Shown here in pieces: positions 25,242-33,392 of a stretch of 64,000 nucleotides of DNA. The DNA lies in assembly GCF_014472395.1 (NCBI RefSeq), contig NZ_JACSZW010000002.1, positions 186,001-250,000 of the forward strand, written 5' to 3'. The notes beneath the pieces were generated by a model. It saw only the letters and a list, made by a program, of their open reading frames with translations. It was not told where the DNA came from and did not search any database. Position 1 is the first letter of the stretch. Every line of letters starts with the position of its first letter. The DNA comes from Pedobacter sp. N36a (GTDB lineage Bacteria > Bacteroidota > Bacteroidia > Sphingobacteriales > Sphingobacteriaceae). Made by a program: the position numbers and the translations under genes.

Positions 25242-26483
25242 TTAGTGGAGGGGAGCAGCGTCAGGAATGCGCGTTTGTCCGAATAAATCTTCTACAACCG
25301 GAGGCAGCATTTCTATTTTCTGTTTTTCTTCTTTATTCTTTTCCACCTTAACTTTTTCTTCCTTTAACTTGGCCGTTTTAGGACTATCCGAACTGTTTTT
25401 AACAGTTTTAGGTTTTTCCTCAGGAGCCTTTTCTGCTGCTGTAGCTGTAGTGGATGAAGGTGTTTCTTCAGTTTTCGCAGATGGAATAACTGTTTTTGAG
25501 GTCGCAGTTTCTGCTGCTTCAGCTTTAACCGCCGACTGTGTTGGTTCAATAACCGGTACCGAACCACCATCAACCTTTGCGGCTGTTTTTGCTAAATCTT
25601 CAATGATGCGCTTTCCGAGGATCTCCGCCGAAACATTTTCCTTTTTATCAAGGTTGGCCTGAGCTAGCTGTGCTTTCAGTTCTTCCAATTCAATCTGCTG
25701 CGCCAGAACCAGGGCTTGCTGCTCCTGAATCAGAAGATCCTTTTCGTTCAGATAAGATTTTAATCCATGGATGCCTTCGCCGATTTCTTCAGCAGCACCC
25801 GCCAGTTTGTTTAATGTTTTCGAAAAATCATTTAATCCTCCATGCTCCGTCTTTTCCTGGTAACGGGCATTGTGGTCGATGGCTGCCCATCCTTCCTCAA
25901 AAATACTGCGGATCTGAACAGCCACTTTGTATTCTTTTTTACTAGGTGCAGTTTTAATGACATAGTCAATAGAACGGTAACCATCTGGCTGAACATTCAA
26001 TTCAAATCCTTGATCAGTAAATTCTTTAGTGCTGGATGCCGCATCTGTTAACCTCACATTTGCCTTGATCTTGTCAAAAACTACAAATTGATCAAGGATA
26101 CTTTCATGAATTTTTGCCCAGTCAGATTTAAAAAGAGGAATGACGCTAATGCTGATCAGGTTATCAATTAATTCTTCATAATTTGTTAAATCAATGCTGA
26201 TAGCTGGATTTTGAAGCTGATAAGCTAGCAATTTATTGAGCAGCTCTTCTGAGGGAATGACTTGGTATTTTATCGCATGTACCGCATTGAATTTGAATAG
26301 TATTTTGACCACTCCGGTACCAACTTCATCATATGCAGCTCTTTTTGATTCAAAATCTGCGCTGATGTTTAATAGTGTTTCATAATTAAGGTTTGCGGCT
26401 TTAAAATCTGCTGATGTCAGCTTGTACTTGCTAAGAAAATCAGCTTGTTGGATCTTACTCATCTCTTGTGGGATCATACTCAT
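25242..26483 (-). CDS. RelA/SpoT-synthetase-like protein with degenerate active site
   Basis: Residues about 35-245 follow the (p)ppGpp synthetase fold: a helical start, IPSEELLNKLL, YEELIDNLISISVIPLFKSDW, GYRSIDYVI, VAVQIRSIFEEGWAAIDHNARY and LNKLAGAAEEIG. The motif that normally reads D-L-x-G-x-R is N108-L-I-S111-I-S113. The E of E-[IV]-Q-[IV]-R is A188, and the H of GYRS-x-H-Y is D173. Thus both expected metal-binding carboxylates are missing, and it is probably inactive as a synthetase. The tail (about 275-413) is low-complexity, rich in Ala, Lys, Glu, Thr and Pro. It may be a regulatory or structural descendant of alarmone synthetases. Confidence 0.75.
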   Translation of the reverse strand: MSMIPQEMSKIQQADFLSKYKLTSADFKAANLNYETLLNISADFESKRAAYDEVGTGVVKILFKFNAVHAIKYQVIPSEELLNKLLAYQLQNPAISIDLTNYEELIDNLISISVIPLFKSDWAKIHESILDQFVVFDKIKANVRLTDAASSTKEFTDQGFELNVQPDGYRSIDYVIKTAPSKKEYKVAVQIRSIFEEGWAAIDHNARYQEKTEHGGLNDFSKTLNKLAGAAEEIGEGIHGLKSYLNEKDLLIQEQQALVLAQQIELEELKAQLAQANLDKKENVSAEILGKRIIEDLAKTAAKVDGGSVPVIEPTQSAVKAEAAETATSKTVIPSAKTEETPSSTTATAAEKAPEEKPKTVKNSSDSPKTAKLKEEKVKVEKNKEEKQKIEMLPPVVEDLFGQTRIPDAAPLH

Positions 26484-26710
26484 TTATAAATGGTTGTTGG
26501 TTCTTTTTTTAGGGTGGTTCTTACCCTTCAAAAATAGTCTTTTTCGGCAGATTAGGAATAGTATGGAGGATTTTGATGCACCTTTTTAAGGGCATATTCG
26601 TGTCACAAATTGAAACGTATTGATACACTGAGTACTGCATTTTAAAAATCAAATGAAAATATTCCGGTAAATGGGAAAGCCTGACGTCATAAGGATTGTT
26701 CAGTAAAAAA

Positions 26711-26735
26711 CAAGCCGGCGATTAAAGCCGGCTTG
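26711..26735 (-). terminator. Intrinsic terminator of the zinc-ribbon gene
   Basis: A perfect 9-bp stem (26711-26719 with 26727-26735, CAAGCCGGC arm) is followed on the minus strand by a run of T. It lies 8 bases after the stop of the gene at 26743. Confidence 0.85.
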
Positions 26736-26742
26736 CTGATGC

Positions 26743-27081
26743 TTAAAAATCAAACAGGTCTTCTAAAAAGGATTTCTTCTTTTTAGGGTAGCCATTTGGG
26801 TGATTTCCGTAGCCATGCTGGCCACGTTGATCCTGACCACGCTGGTCTTGTCCCCGGTAGCCTTCCTGACGGAAATTCTGCTCCCTACGATCATGCTCCT
26901 TTTGGTCTTGTCGGAAGGGCTGTGTCTCATTGTTCGCACTGTCTTTATGCTGTTCGAATGCCAGTAGTTTATCTAATTCACCTCTGTCTAACCAGATGCC
27001 GCGGCATTTTGGGCAGTAATCAATTTCTACATTATTTCTTACAGTCATTAATAAGGTTTCCTGGCAATTTGGGCAATTCAT
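26743..27081 (-). CDS. TFIIB-type zinc-ribbon protein with a low-complexity tail
   Basis: The N-terminus MNCPNCQETL and YCPKCRGIWLDRGEL is a zf-TFIIB zinc ribbon (Cys 3, 6, 23, 26) found in small bacterial proteins of unknown role. The following 60 residues are disordered and hydrophilic, with tandem RGQDQ units (RGQDQRGQDQRGQ). The end is basic-aromatic, KKKKSFLEDLFDF. That C-terminal motif is common in this family in Bacteroidota. It is probably cytoplasmic and may bind nucleic acid or another protein. The function is not known. Confidence 0.82.
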   Translation of the reverse strand: MNCPNCQETLLMTVRNNVEIDYCPKCRGIWLDRGELDKLLAFEQHKDSANNETQPFRQDQKEHDRREQNFRQEGYRGQDQRGQDQRGQHGYGNHPNGYPKKKKSFLEDLFDF

Positions 27082-27221
27082 AATTGATTTTTCTTTTAGT
27101 TTTTAATAACGATCCTAATGATTTTAAATACTTCATCTTAGCCATAATATATCGCTATCCTACCGATAGACAGATTTATAGCTATAAATGGATGAAGTCG
27201 AAGACGAAAAAGGATTGAGGT

Positions 27222-27563
27222 TTAAAACGGCGTGAGCCTAAAAAGAAAAGAATATTCGCCATGCTGTGGCCAGTTCCATGGAGCAATTGCAATTTTTGCT
27301 GCTGCCTGAGGGAGTTCCGGATCAACAATGGCATCATGATTTGTAATCTTGGACGGAGAATACTTGGCTTTTTTAACAGCCGAGGTATAGCCTTTATCCA
27401 AGGGGACATCATCCAATAGGTCCCCCTGGTGATAAGAACTGTATAAGAAAAAAGAATTTTTATTGGAGGAATCAGCAGAAAAAGCATTTTGTATAAAAAA
27501 CAACCCCCACACAAAGGCTAGAGACGCGAGTACAGCTTTTCTTAAACTTATTGTCTTTTTCAA
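27222..27563 (-). CDS. Small exported hypothetical protein
   Basis: I place the start at TTG 27563, preceded by AAGGG at a good distance, because it directly begins a signal peptide (LKKTISLRKAVLASLAFV to about AFSA). A 24-codon longer form from ATG 27635 lacks such features. The mature part (about 80 residues) contains SSYHQGDLLDDVPLDKGYTSA and ends SFLFRLTPF, a terminal aromatic residue as in some outer-membrane proteins. I do not recognise the family. It lies downstream of the GH43 gene on the same strand and may be co-transcribed with it. Confidence 0.5.
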   Translation of the reverse strand: MKKTISLRKAVLASLAFVWGLFFIQNAFSADSSNKNSFFLYSSYHQGDLLDDVPLDKGYTSAVKKAKYSPSKITNHDAIVDPELPQAAAKIAIAPWNWPQHGEYSFLFRLTPF

Positions 27564-27653
27564 ATTAACCCTTATACAATTTAAACCGCTCCAAGATAAC
27601 CACAATTCTGACACATTCAGACGCTTGTGATACAAAGGAGATAGCGATGACTG

Positions 27654-28640
27654 TTATTTACGCAGTAATTTGCGCGGAACTCCTTCATTTGTCATCACAA
27701 CCGGCTTGATCAGGCCATCTTTATCAAAATACATTTTGTCAATACAGGTTTCCCGGAAATTGCCATCGGTCTGATCTAGTGGTCTTCTGTGGTATACAAT
27801 GTACCAATCGTTGCTTTTCTCATCTCCGATCACAGAGTGATGTCCGGCACCCTTCGCGATTTTTGAATCCTGCTGTAAAATTTTACCTACTCTTTTAAAT
27901 GGCCCCATCGGAGAATCCGCAATTGCATAAGCCACACTGTAATCCGGGCCTGTCCATCCGCCTTCTGACCACATAAAATAGTATTTATTGTTTCTCATGA
28001 ACATAAATGGACCTTCCACGTAGTCTTCAGGAGTGATCTCTTTGAAGGTACTGCCATCAGCCATCGGTAGAAAGCCCGTAAACTGATCATTTAACCTGGC
28101 AATATTGCAATGCTTCCAGCCGCCATAGATGAGGTAATATTTACCGTCTTTGTCTTTAAAAACAAACTGGTCGATCGGCTGCGCGCCATTGTGAAATTTG
28201 TCGACCAAGGGCTTGCCTATATGGTCCTTAAAAGGCCCTGCAGGGTTGTTTGCCACTGCAACACCAATTCCACCAGATTCCTGGTCGTTCTGAATGTCAT
28301 TCGCTCCGAAAAATAAGAAATACTGGTCCTTTTTCTTAATGATTGAAGGTGCCCAGATCGCTTTTTTTGCCCATTTCACATTGGCCGTATCTAATATTTT
28401 TGGATGCTTTGTCCAGGTGATTAGGTCAGGGGAGGAAAACGCATCAAAGAACACTTGTTTTTCGTAAGGGGCAGAAAACGTAGGATATACCCAGTATTTA
28501 TTGCCAAATACGATGCCTTCCGGATCTGCATACCAGCCTTTAAAGATTGGATTGCCTGAATAGACTGTGGTTTTTTTAGTTTGAGCATTGGTACTGCTTA
28601 CCGCGGAAAATAAGAGTGCCGCAAAAAATAATTTCTTCAT
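27654..28640 (-). CDS. Secreted GH43-family glycosidase
   Basis: The 328-residue protein has a signal peptide (to about residue 19) and one five-bladed propeller domain. The three GH43 catalytic carboxylates are visible: D39 in GWYADPEG (general base), D157 in QPIDQFVF (pKa modulator) and E209 in DYVEGPF (general acid). GH43 enzymes hydrolyse arabinan, xylan side chains or galactan by inversion. No accessory binding module is present. The substrate cannot be assigned. No SusC/SusD pair is nearby, so it is not in a classical utilisation locus. Confidence 0.93.
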   Translation of the reverse strand: MKKLFFAALLFSAVSSTNAQTKKTTVYSGNPIFKGWYADPEGIVFGNKYWVYPTFSAPYEKQVFFDAFSSPDLITWTKHPKILDTANVKWAKKAIWAPSIIKKKDQYFLFFGANDIQNDQESGGIGVAVANNPAGPFKDHIGKPLVDKFHNGAQPIDQFVFKDKDGKYYLIYGGWKHCNIARLNDQFTGFLPMADGSTFKEITPEDYVEGPFMFMRNNKYYFMWSEGGWTGPDYSVAYAIADSPMGPFKRVGKILQQDSKIAKGAGHHSVIGDEKSNDWYIVYHRRPLDQTDGNFRETCIDKMYFDKDGLIKPVVMTNEGVPRKLLRK

Positions 28641-28945
28641 TCCATGTTAGGGTTAGTAATATTTGGTTATTTAGGTCGAATCAGCCAGTAGAAAAGGTTT
28701 AAAATCCTCTCGATTGCATTTAAAAACAATTTAGCATGTTCTTAGAACAAGTATAATATAAAAATCAGAGATGAGGCATCATCAGCGCGTAACATTAAGT
28801 AGACAAAAGGAGTTTCGTCTTTTTTTTGCCATAAAATTATTAAGCTTCAATTTTGTCCTTCTCTCGGGTCATCTTTGTTGGATTGATAAGGAACAACTCC
28901 TTATGTCGGTGAACAGCCGGTAAAAAGAAAAAGAAAAACACACGA
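28641..28945. other. Intergenic divergent region
   Basis: This 305-base stretch separates divergent genes. It contains no recognised coding fragment or repeat. It is presumed to hold both promoters; no exact TAnnTTTG box was found on either strand. Confidence 0.35.
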
Positions 28946-31900
28946 ATGATTACAAGGTTAGGCAAAATTCTCTTTTCCACCCGAACGATGGGTGCTATGT
29001 TATTGTTATACGCTTTCTCCATGGCCATGGCCACCTTTGTTGAAAACGATTATGGGACGGCAGTAGCCAAAGCATTAATCTACAACTGCTGGTGGTTTGA
29101 ACTGGTGATGGTGATTCTAGTACTCAACTTTATAGGTAATATCGGTAGGTACCAATTGACGCAGCGCAAAAAATGGCCGCTATTGGTATTTCACCTGGCC
29201 TTTGTAATCATTTTTATTGGTGGATACATTACCAGATATGTGAGTTTTGAAGGCTCCATGCACATCAGAGAAGGAGAATCAAGTGATGAAATCATTTCTG
29301 ATGCTACCTTTTTTAAGATGCAGATTGGAAAAGATGATCAGGCATTGGCCTATGATGATCAGCCAGCAATTTTAATTTCTAACCGCATTCCAACCTATTT
29401 AAAACCTTTCAAAAAGACTTTCAAAGGGGAATATGACTATCAGGGACAAAGAGTAAAGGTAAAAGTAATCGATTTTTATGCAAGAGCGCAGGATTCCCTG
29501 GTACGTACACCTTCAGGTAAATCAACTTTACACTTGGTCGTACTGGAAAATGGAAATCGCGTCAATAAATACATTCCTACAGGAACTGTGCAGCTGATTT
29601 CAAACATGCTGATCAGTTATAATAAAGAAACACCGGGCGCTATCAATCTTTCAGATGCGAGTGATGCACTTCAAATTGCCACGCCTTTCGCCGGAGATTA
29701 TATGATCATGGCCACTCAGGAGAAGAAACCTGTGCCTGCAGACAATCCAGTACAGCCATTTCACCTGAGAAGTTTATATACTTTCGGCAATTTAGCTTTC
29801 GTAATTCCTGAAGCTCCGGTTGCGGGTAATATCATCTATTTTGAAGGGGATAAGACCAAGCATGAACATGATCTGGACCTGATTAAAGTGGAAGTAGCCA
29901 CGGCAAATAAAGTAGATACCGTTTCGTTTTACGGTGGAAAAGGAATCACTAATTTTCAGCACCAAAGTGAAATCGGCGGACTAAGAATTTCTATGGCTTA
30001 TGGCTCTAAAATTTATAAAACACCGTTTTCGATAAAACTGGTAGACTTTAAAATGGAGAAATATCCAGGTAGCAACAGTCCTGCTTCTTATTCATCTGAC
30101 GTCATGATCCAGGATGGCGGACAAGACACACCTTATAAAATTTACATGAACCACGTGCTAGACAAAGCAGGATACCGCTTATTCCAGGCTAGTTTTGACG
30201 ATGATGAAAAAGGAACAGTGCTTTCTGTAAACCATGATGAACTGGGTACAAACGTTACTTATATCGGCTATACCTTACTATTCCTGGGTATGTTCGTTAC
30301 GCTATTCTGGAAAGGAACACATTTTTCTAAACTGAACGAACAACTGAGAGCACTCTCTAAATCTGCAAAAACGAAATCACTTTTACTGGCCCTGTTGTTC
30401 CTTCCTTTAGGTGCAGCGTTTAGCCAGAAGATCGATATGCACGGCAAGAACGGGTCGACCGCTGTTCCGGGACTGGTAAAACCACAGGCACAAATGCCTG
30501 CAGACGATGGCCACAATCATGCGCCTGGCGACGGACACGATCACTCCGCAGATGATGGACATAATCATGCGCCTGGCGATGGTCATGATCACTCCGCAGA
30601 TGCAGCTGCAGGACCAGTTCAGGCACATAACCACGAGCAGCCAACAAAGGCTGAAATGCAAATGATGCTTTCTGCAAAATCTGTAGATCCGGTACAGTTT
30701 GCTGCAGGCATTAAAATTGATCCCGCACATGCGGATAAATTTGGTCATTTAGCGGTACAGAATATCGATGGAAGGGTAGAGCCGATCAATACTATGGCTC
30801 TGGAGATCCTGAGAAAATTACACCGTAAAGATCGCTTCCATGGCTTAAGTGCAAATCAGTTCTTCCTTTCAGTATCCACTACACCTTTCATCTGGGTGAA
30901 TGTTCCACTCCTTAAAATTGGTGCAAAAGGTGGCCCGGAATTGTTAAAAGTGGTTAAGGCAAATGAAGATGGCTATACTTCGATGATCAACCTGCTAAAA
31001 GTAGGAGAAGATGGAACGCTTCAATTTATACTAAAAGACGATTATTCAAAAGCTTTTGCGAAGAAACCAGCTGAGCAAAACAATTACGATAAAGAGATTA
31101 TTGACCTGAATGATAAATTACAGGCGATGCAGTCCCTGATCAATGGTCAATATTTACGCATTTTCCCGATCCAGGGTGATGCAAACAATACCTGGATTGC
31201 AATGCCTTCTGCCTTACCAGGCTCTGCATTAGTAGGAGAATTGAATCCTATTGATCGCTATGCGAAAAGTATTAAAGACGGTCAGCAGACAGGAAATTGG
31301 GAAGCAGCAAATAAAGCTTTAGATCAGATTAAAGACATTCAGCTGAAATTTGGTAAAGACGTTTTACCTTCGGATACGAAGATCTTCTGGGAAGTGAGCT
31401 ACAATTCCTGGAACTTATTCCTGAACTTGATGATTACTTATGCCATGTTAGGCGCCGTAATCCTTGGATTGGCTTTCTTTAAGTTGTTTAAGAACAACAA
31501 AATGTTGGATAAGCTGGTGACCTTTGTGTTGATTTTAATCAGCATCTCGGCATTCCTGCAAGGTTTTGGCCTAGCAACAAGATGGTATATTTCTGGTCAT
31601 GAGCCATGGAGTAATGGGTATGAAGCCGTATTGTTTATCAGTTGGATTGGCGTACTTTCCGGTCTTGGGATGTACAGGAACAGCAACGCCTTTATTCCTG
31701 CAGCAGGTTGTTTAATCGCGGTGATTTTGATGGGTTTCGCTCATGGCGGATCACAGATGAATCCTCAGATTACGCCATTGGTTCCAGTACTTAAATCTTA
31801 CTGGCTGATGATTCACGTAGCGATCATTACTTCGAGTTATGGTTTCTTCGGACTGAGTGCCTTAATGGGTACGGTTGTTTTAATTTTATACATTATTGAC

Positions 31901-32341
31901 AATAATAAGATCTCTGCAAAAGTGAAATCTTCCATTACAGAATTGACCATTGTGAACGAAATGTCCTTAACAGTAGGTCTGTTTTTACTTACTGTAGGTA
32001 CTTTCTTAGGGGGGATCTGGGCAAATGAAAGCTGGGGACGTTATTGGAGCTGGGACCCTAAAGAGACCTGGGCTTTTATCTCTGTGATCGTTTACGCCTT
32101 TGTTTTACACGTACGCCTGATCCCAGGATTGAGAACCAAATACCTGTTTAACTTATTGTCACTCCTGAGTTTCTCTACGATTATCATGACGTATTTTGGT
32201 GTAAACTACTACTTAACCGGATTGCATTCTTATGCACAAGGTGATCCTGTTCCAATCCCATCATGGGTGTATGTGACCGTAGGAGTAGTTTTTGTATTGG
32301 CTTTCGTCTCTTACAGAAGGTTCAAACTTCGAAGTAAGTAA
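28946..32341 (+). CDS. ccsBA: Cytochrome c biogenesis fusion protein (ResB/CcsB + CcsA)
   Basis: The 1131-residue protein fuses the two System II cytochrome c assembly subunits. The N-terminal ResB part (about 1-465) has several membrane segments and a large extracytoplasmic domain. A linker (about 495-790) carries a His-rich tract (residues 520-551), and the CcsA part (about 800-1125) has many membrane helices. Its haem-handling motif is ESWGRYWSWDPKETW (about 1027-1041), with conserved flanking histidines in GHEPWSNGYEA. It exports and attaches haem to apocytochrome c. It appears monocistronic, ending at a strong terminator. The His-rich repeats are not part of the standard family. Confidence 0.93.
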   Translation: MITRLGKILFSTRTMGAMLLLYAFSMAMATFVENDYGTAVAKALIYNCWWFELVMVILVLNFIGNIGRYQLTQRKKWPLLVFHLAFVIIFIGGYITRYVSFEGSMHIREGESSDEIISDATFFKMQIGKDDQALAYDDQPAILISNRIPTYLKPFKKTFKGEYDYQGQRVKVKVIDFYARAQDSLVRTPSGKSTLHLVVLENGNRVNKYIPTGTVQLISNMLISYNKETPGAINLSDASDALQIATPFAGDYMIMATQEKKPVPADNPVQPFHLRSLYTFGNLAFVIPEAPVAGNIIYFEGDKTKHEHDLDLIKVEVATANKVDTVSFYGGKGITNFQHQSEIGGLRISMAYGSKIYKTPFSIKLVDFKMEKYPGSNSPASYSSDVMIQDGGQDTPYKIYMNHVLDKAGYRLFQASFDDDEKGTVLSVNHDELGTNVTYIGYTLLFLGMFVTLFWKGTHFSKLNEQLRALSKSAKTKSLLLALLFLPLGAAFSQKIDMHGKNGSTAVPGLVKPQAQMPADDGHNHAPGDGHDHSADDGHNHAPGDGHDHSADAAAGPVQAHNHEQPTKAEMQMMLSAKSVDPVQFAAGIKIDPAHADKFGHLAVQNIDGRVEPINTMALEILRKLHRKDRFHGLSANQFFLSVSTTPFIWVNVPLLKIGAKGGPELLKVVKANEDGYTSMINLLKVGEDGTLQFILKDDYSKAFAKKPAEQNNYDKEIIDLNDKLQAMQSLINGQYLRIFPIQGDANNTWIAMPSALPGSALVGELNPIDRYAKSIKDGQQTGNWEAANKALDQIKDIQLKFGKDVLPSDTKIFWEVSYNSWNLFLNLMITYAMLGAVILGLAFFKLFKNNKMLDKLVTFVLILISISAFLQGFGLATRWYISGHEPWSNGYEAVLFISWIGVLSGLGMYRNSNAFIPAAGCLIAVILMGFAHGGSQMNPQITPLVPVLKSYWLMIHVAIITSSYGFFGLSALMGTVVLILYIIDNNKISAKVKSSITELTIVNEMSLTVGLFLLTVGTFLGGIWANESWGRYWSWDPKETWAFISVIVYAFVLHVRLIPGLRTKYLFNLLSLLSFSTIIMTYFGVNYYLTGLHSYAQGDPVPIPSWVYVTVGVVFVLAFVSYRRFKLRSK
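30503..30598 (+). repeat. Two tandem 48-bp repeats encoding a His-rich segment
   Basis: The two units, 30503-30550 and 30551-30598, both encode DDGHNHAPGDGHDHSA. They differ only at a few positions, mostly synonymous. Together with HNHEQ shortly after, they form a loop with ten or more histidines in the extracytoplasmic linker of the ResB-CcsA fusion. The pattern suggests metal binding. Confidence 0.85.
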
Positions 32342-32355
32342 TCGATTTATATTTG

Positions 32356-32385
32356 AGGCCGACCATTTGGTCGGCCTTTTTTTTT
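32356..32385 (+). terminator. Intrinsic terminator of ccsBA
   Basis: A 10-bp stem with arms 32356-32365 and 32368-32377 is followed by a run of T to 32385. It lies 14 bases after the ccsBA stop. Confidence 0.9.
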
Positions 32386-32515
32386 AAGTAAATCCAAGTT
32401 CATCTACCACCATCCCATGTGCCTCTACAGGAATCCCTATCACGTATACTGCCCTTTCTGAGGAGCGGTCAATGGATAGACTGGCAAATATTGGATTGAT
32501 AATTGGATTACTCAT
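32384..32515 (-). pseudogene. Possible remnant of a MocR-like regulator (43 codons)
   Basis: On the minus strand a 43-codon frame begins MSNPIINPIFASLSID and ends with YVIGIPVEAHGMVVDELGFT. The VPVDxHGMVVDEL-like pattern is typical of the aminotransferase domain of MocR/PdxR regulators. It is divergent from the PaiB remnant at 32602, an arrangement commonly seen for intact MocR/PaiB pairs. The start and end may be parts of one gene with the middle lost. The identification rests on one short motif and is tentative. Confidence 0.3.
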
Positions 32516-32601
32516 TATCTTGTAATTGGACTACAATGATCATCCAATTGTTCGTTATTTTTGTTTCAGCAAATCACTCATATCCTAAGAGATCAAATAC
32601 C

Positions 32602-32779
32602 ATGTACATACCTAAGCAATTCCAGTTCGAGGAAGAAAGCGAAAAGATAACTTTCTTGAAGCAATACAGTTTTGCAAAGATGGTGACTACTAAAGCCGCG
32701 GCAAAAGATAGCAGACTACCTGGAGAAAAGTGACAGCAGCTCAGAAAAAGCAATAGCAGACTATATCAGAAAAATATAA
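32602..32779 (+). pseudogene. PaiB-like FMN-binding regulator remnant with internal deletion
   Basis: ATG 32602 gives MYIPKQFQFEEESEKITFL and YSFAKMVT, the N-terminus of PaiB-type FMN-binding proteins. The frame ends early, but the shifted frame gives ADYLEKSDSSSEKAIADYIRKI and a stop at 32777-32779, matching the family's C-terminal helix. PaiB proteins have about 200 residues. Here about 50 are left in two frames, so about 150 central residues, including the FMN-binding barrel, are gone. It lies 12 bases before the acetyltransferase gene, suggesting a former operon similar to paiA-paiB in some species. Confidence 0.7.
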
Positions 32780-32791
32780 ACAGAGATCACC

Positions 32792-33331
32792 ATGGAAAAT
32801 ACATTGAATCCCCTTAGAAACTTTAGCATTCAACCGCTGCTGGAGAACGAAGATATCGTACTGATTCCATTGAAAGAAAGGGATTTTGAAGCTTTATATA
32901 ATTTAGCCTCAGATCCGAAGATCTGGGAGCAGCATCCCAACAAAGATCGCTGGAAGAAAGATGTTTTCCAGAATTTCTTTGATGGCGCAATGCAAAGTAA
33001 AGGAGCCTTTAAAATTGTAGATAAAGCCAGCAATGAGCTGATGGGCAGCACCAGGTTTTATGATTATGACGAATTGGAAGATAAGATTTTTATAGGTTAT
33101 ACCTTCTATGGGACCGCTTATTGGGGCAAAGGAATCAACCCTGCAGTCAAGAAGTTAATGATGGATTATATATTCCAGTTTGTATCAAAAGTCCAGTTCC
33201 ATATCGGCGCTACGAATCTCCGTTCGCAGATTGCGATTGGCAGAATTGGGGCCATAAAAGTAGCCGAAGAGGAAGTTACCTATTTTGGAGAGACGCCTAA
33301 GTTCAACTTCGTATACGAGATCAATCGATAA
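32792..33331 (+). CDS. GNAT-family N-acetyltransferase (RimJ/RimL-like)
   Basis: The 179-residue protein has the GNAT fold: IVLIPLKERDFEALYNLASDP at the start, GSTRFYDY in the central strand, IGYTFYGTAYWGKGINPAVKKLMMDY (acetyl-CoA binding region, Q/W-GKG type loop) and ATNLRSQIAIGRIGAIKVAEE. This is typical of the RimJ/RimL branch, which acetylates protein N-termini or small amines. It follows the PaiB remnant and ends at a bidirectional terminator. The substrate is unknown. Confidence 0.88.
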   Translation: MENTLNPLRNFSIQPLLENEDIVLIPLKERDFEALYNLASDPKIWEQHPNKDRWKKDVFQNFFDGAMQSKGAFKIVDKASNELMGSTRFYDYDELEDKIFIGYTFYGTAYWGKGINPAVKKLMMDYIFQFVSKVQFHIGATNLRSQIAIGRIGAIKVAEEEVTYFGETPKFNFVYEINR

Positions 33332-33336
33332 GTAAA

Positions 33337-33367
33337 AAAGGCATGGAGTTTTTTACCCCATGCCTTT
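33337..33367. terminator. Bidirectional intrinsic terminator
   Basis: A 10-bp stem (33337-33346 with 33358-33367, AAAGGCATGG arm) lies between convergent genes. It has A-rich and T-rich flanks on both sides. Confidence 0.8.
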
Positions 33368-33392
33368 CCTATCAGTTATCTTTTTAGGCTGC

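Noticed and set aside
25267..25662. 131-codon plus-strand frame opposite the tail of the RelA/SpoT-like gene
   Set aside because: It is the mirror of the Lys/Glu/Ala-rich tail and reads as Ser/Phe/Val-rich repeats. This is a compositional shadow of the real gene.
30503..30598. Tandem repeat considered as CRISPR or a mobile-element repeat
   Set aside because: There are only two units, without spacers, entirely in frame inside ccsBA, and with mostly synonymous differences. It is a coding repeat.
30407..30748. Minus-strand frames opposite the His-rich repeats
   Set aside because: They arise from the repetitive DNA of the His-rich linker on the other strand and show no independent protein features.
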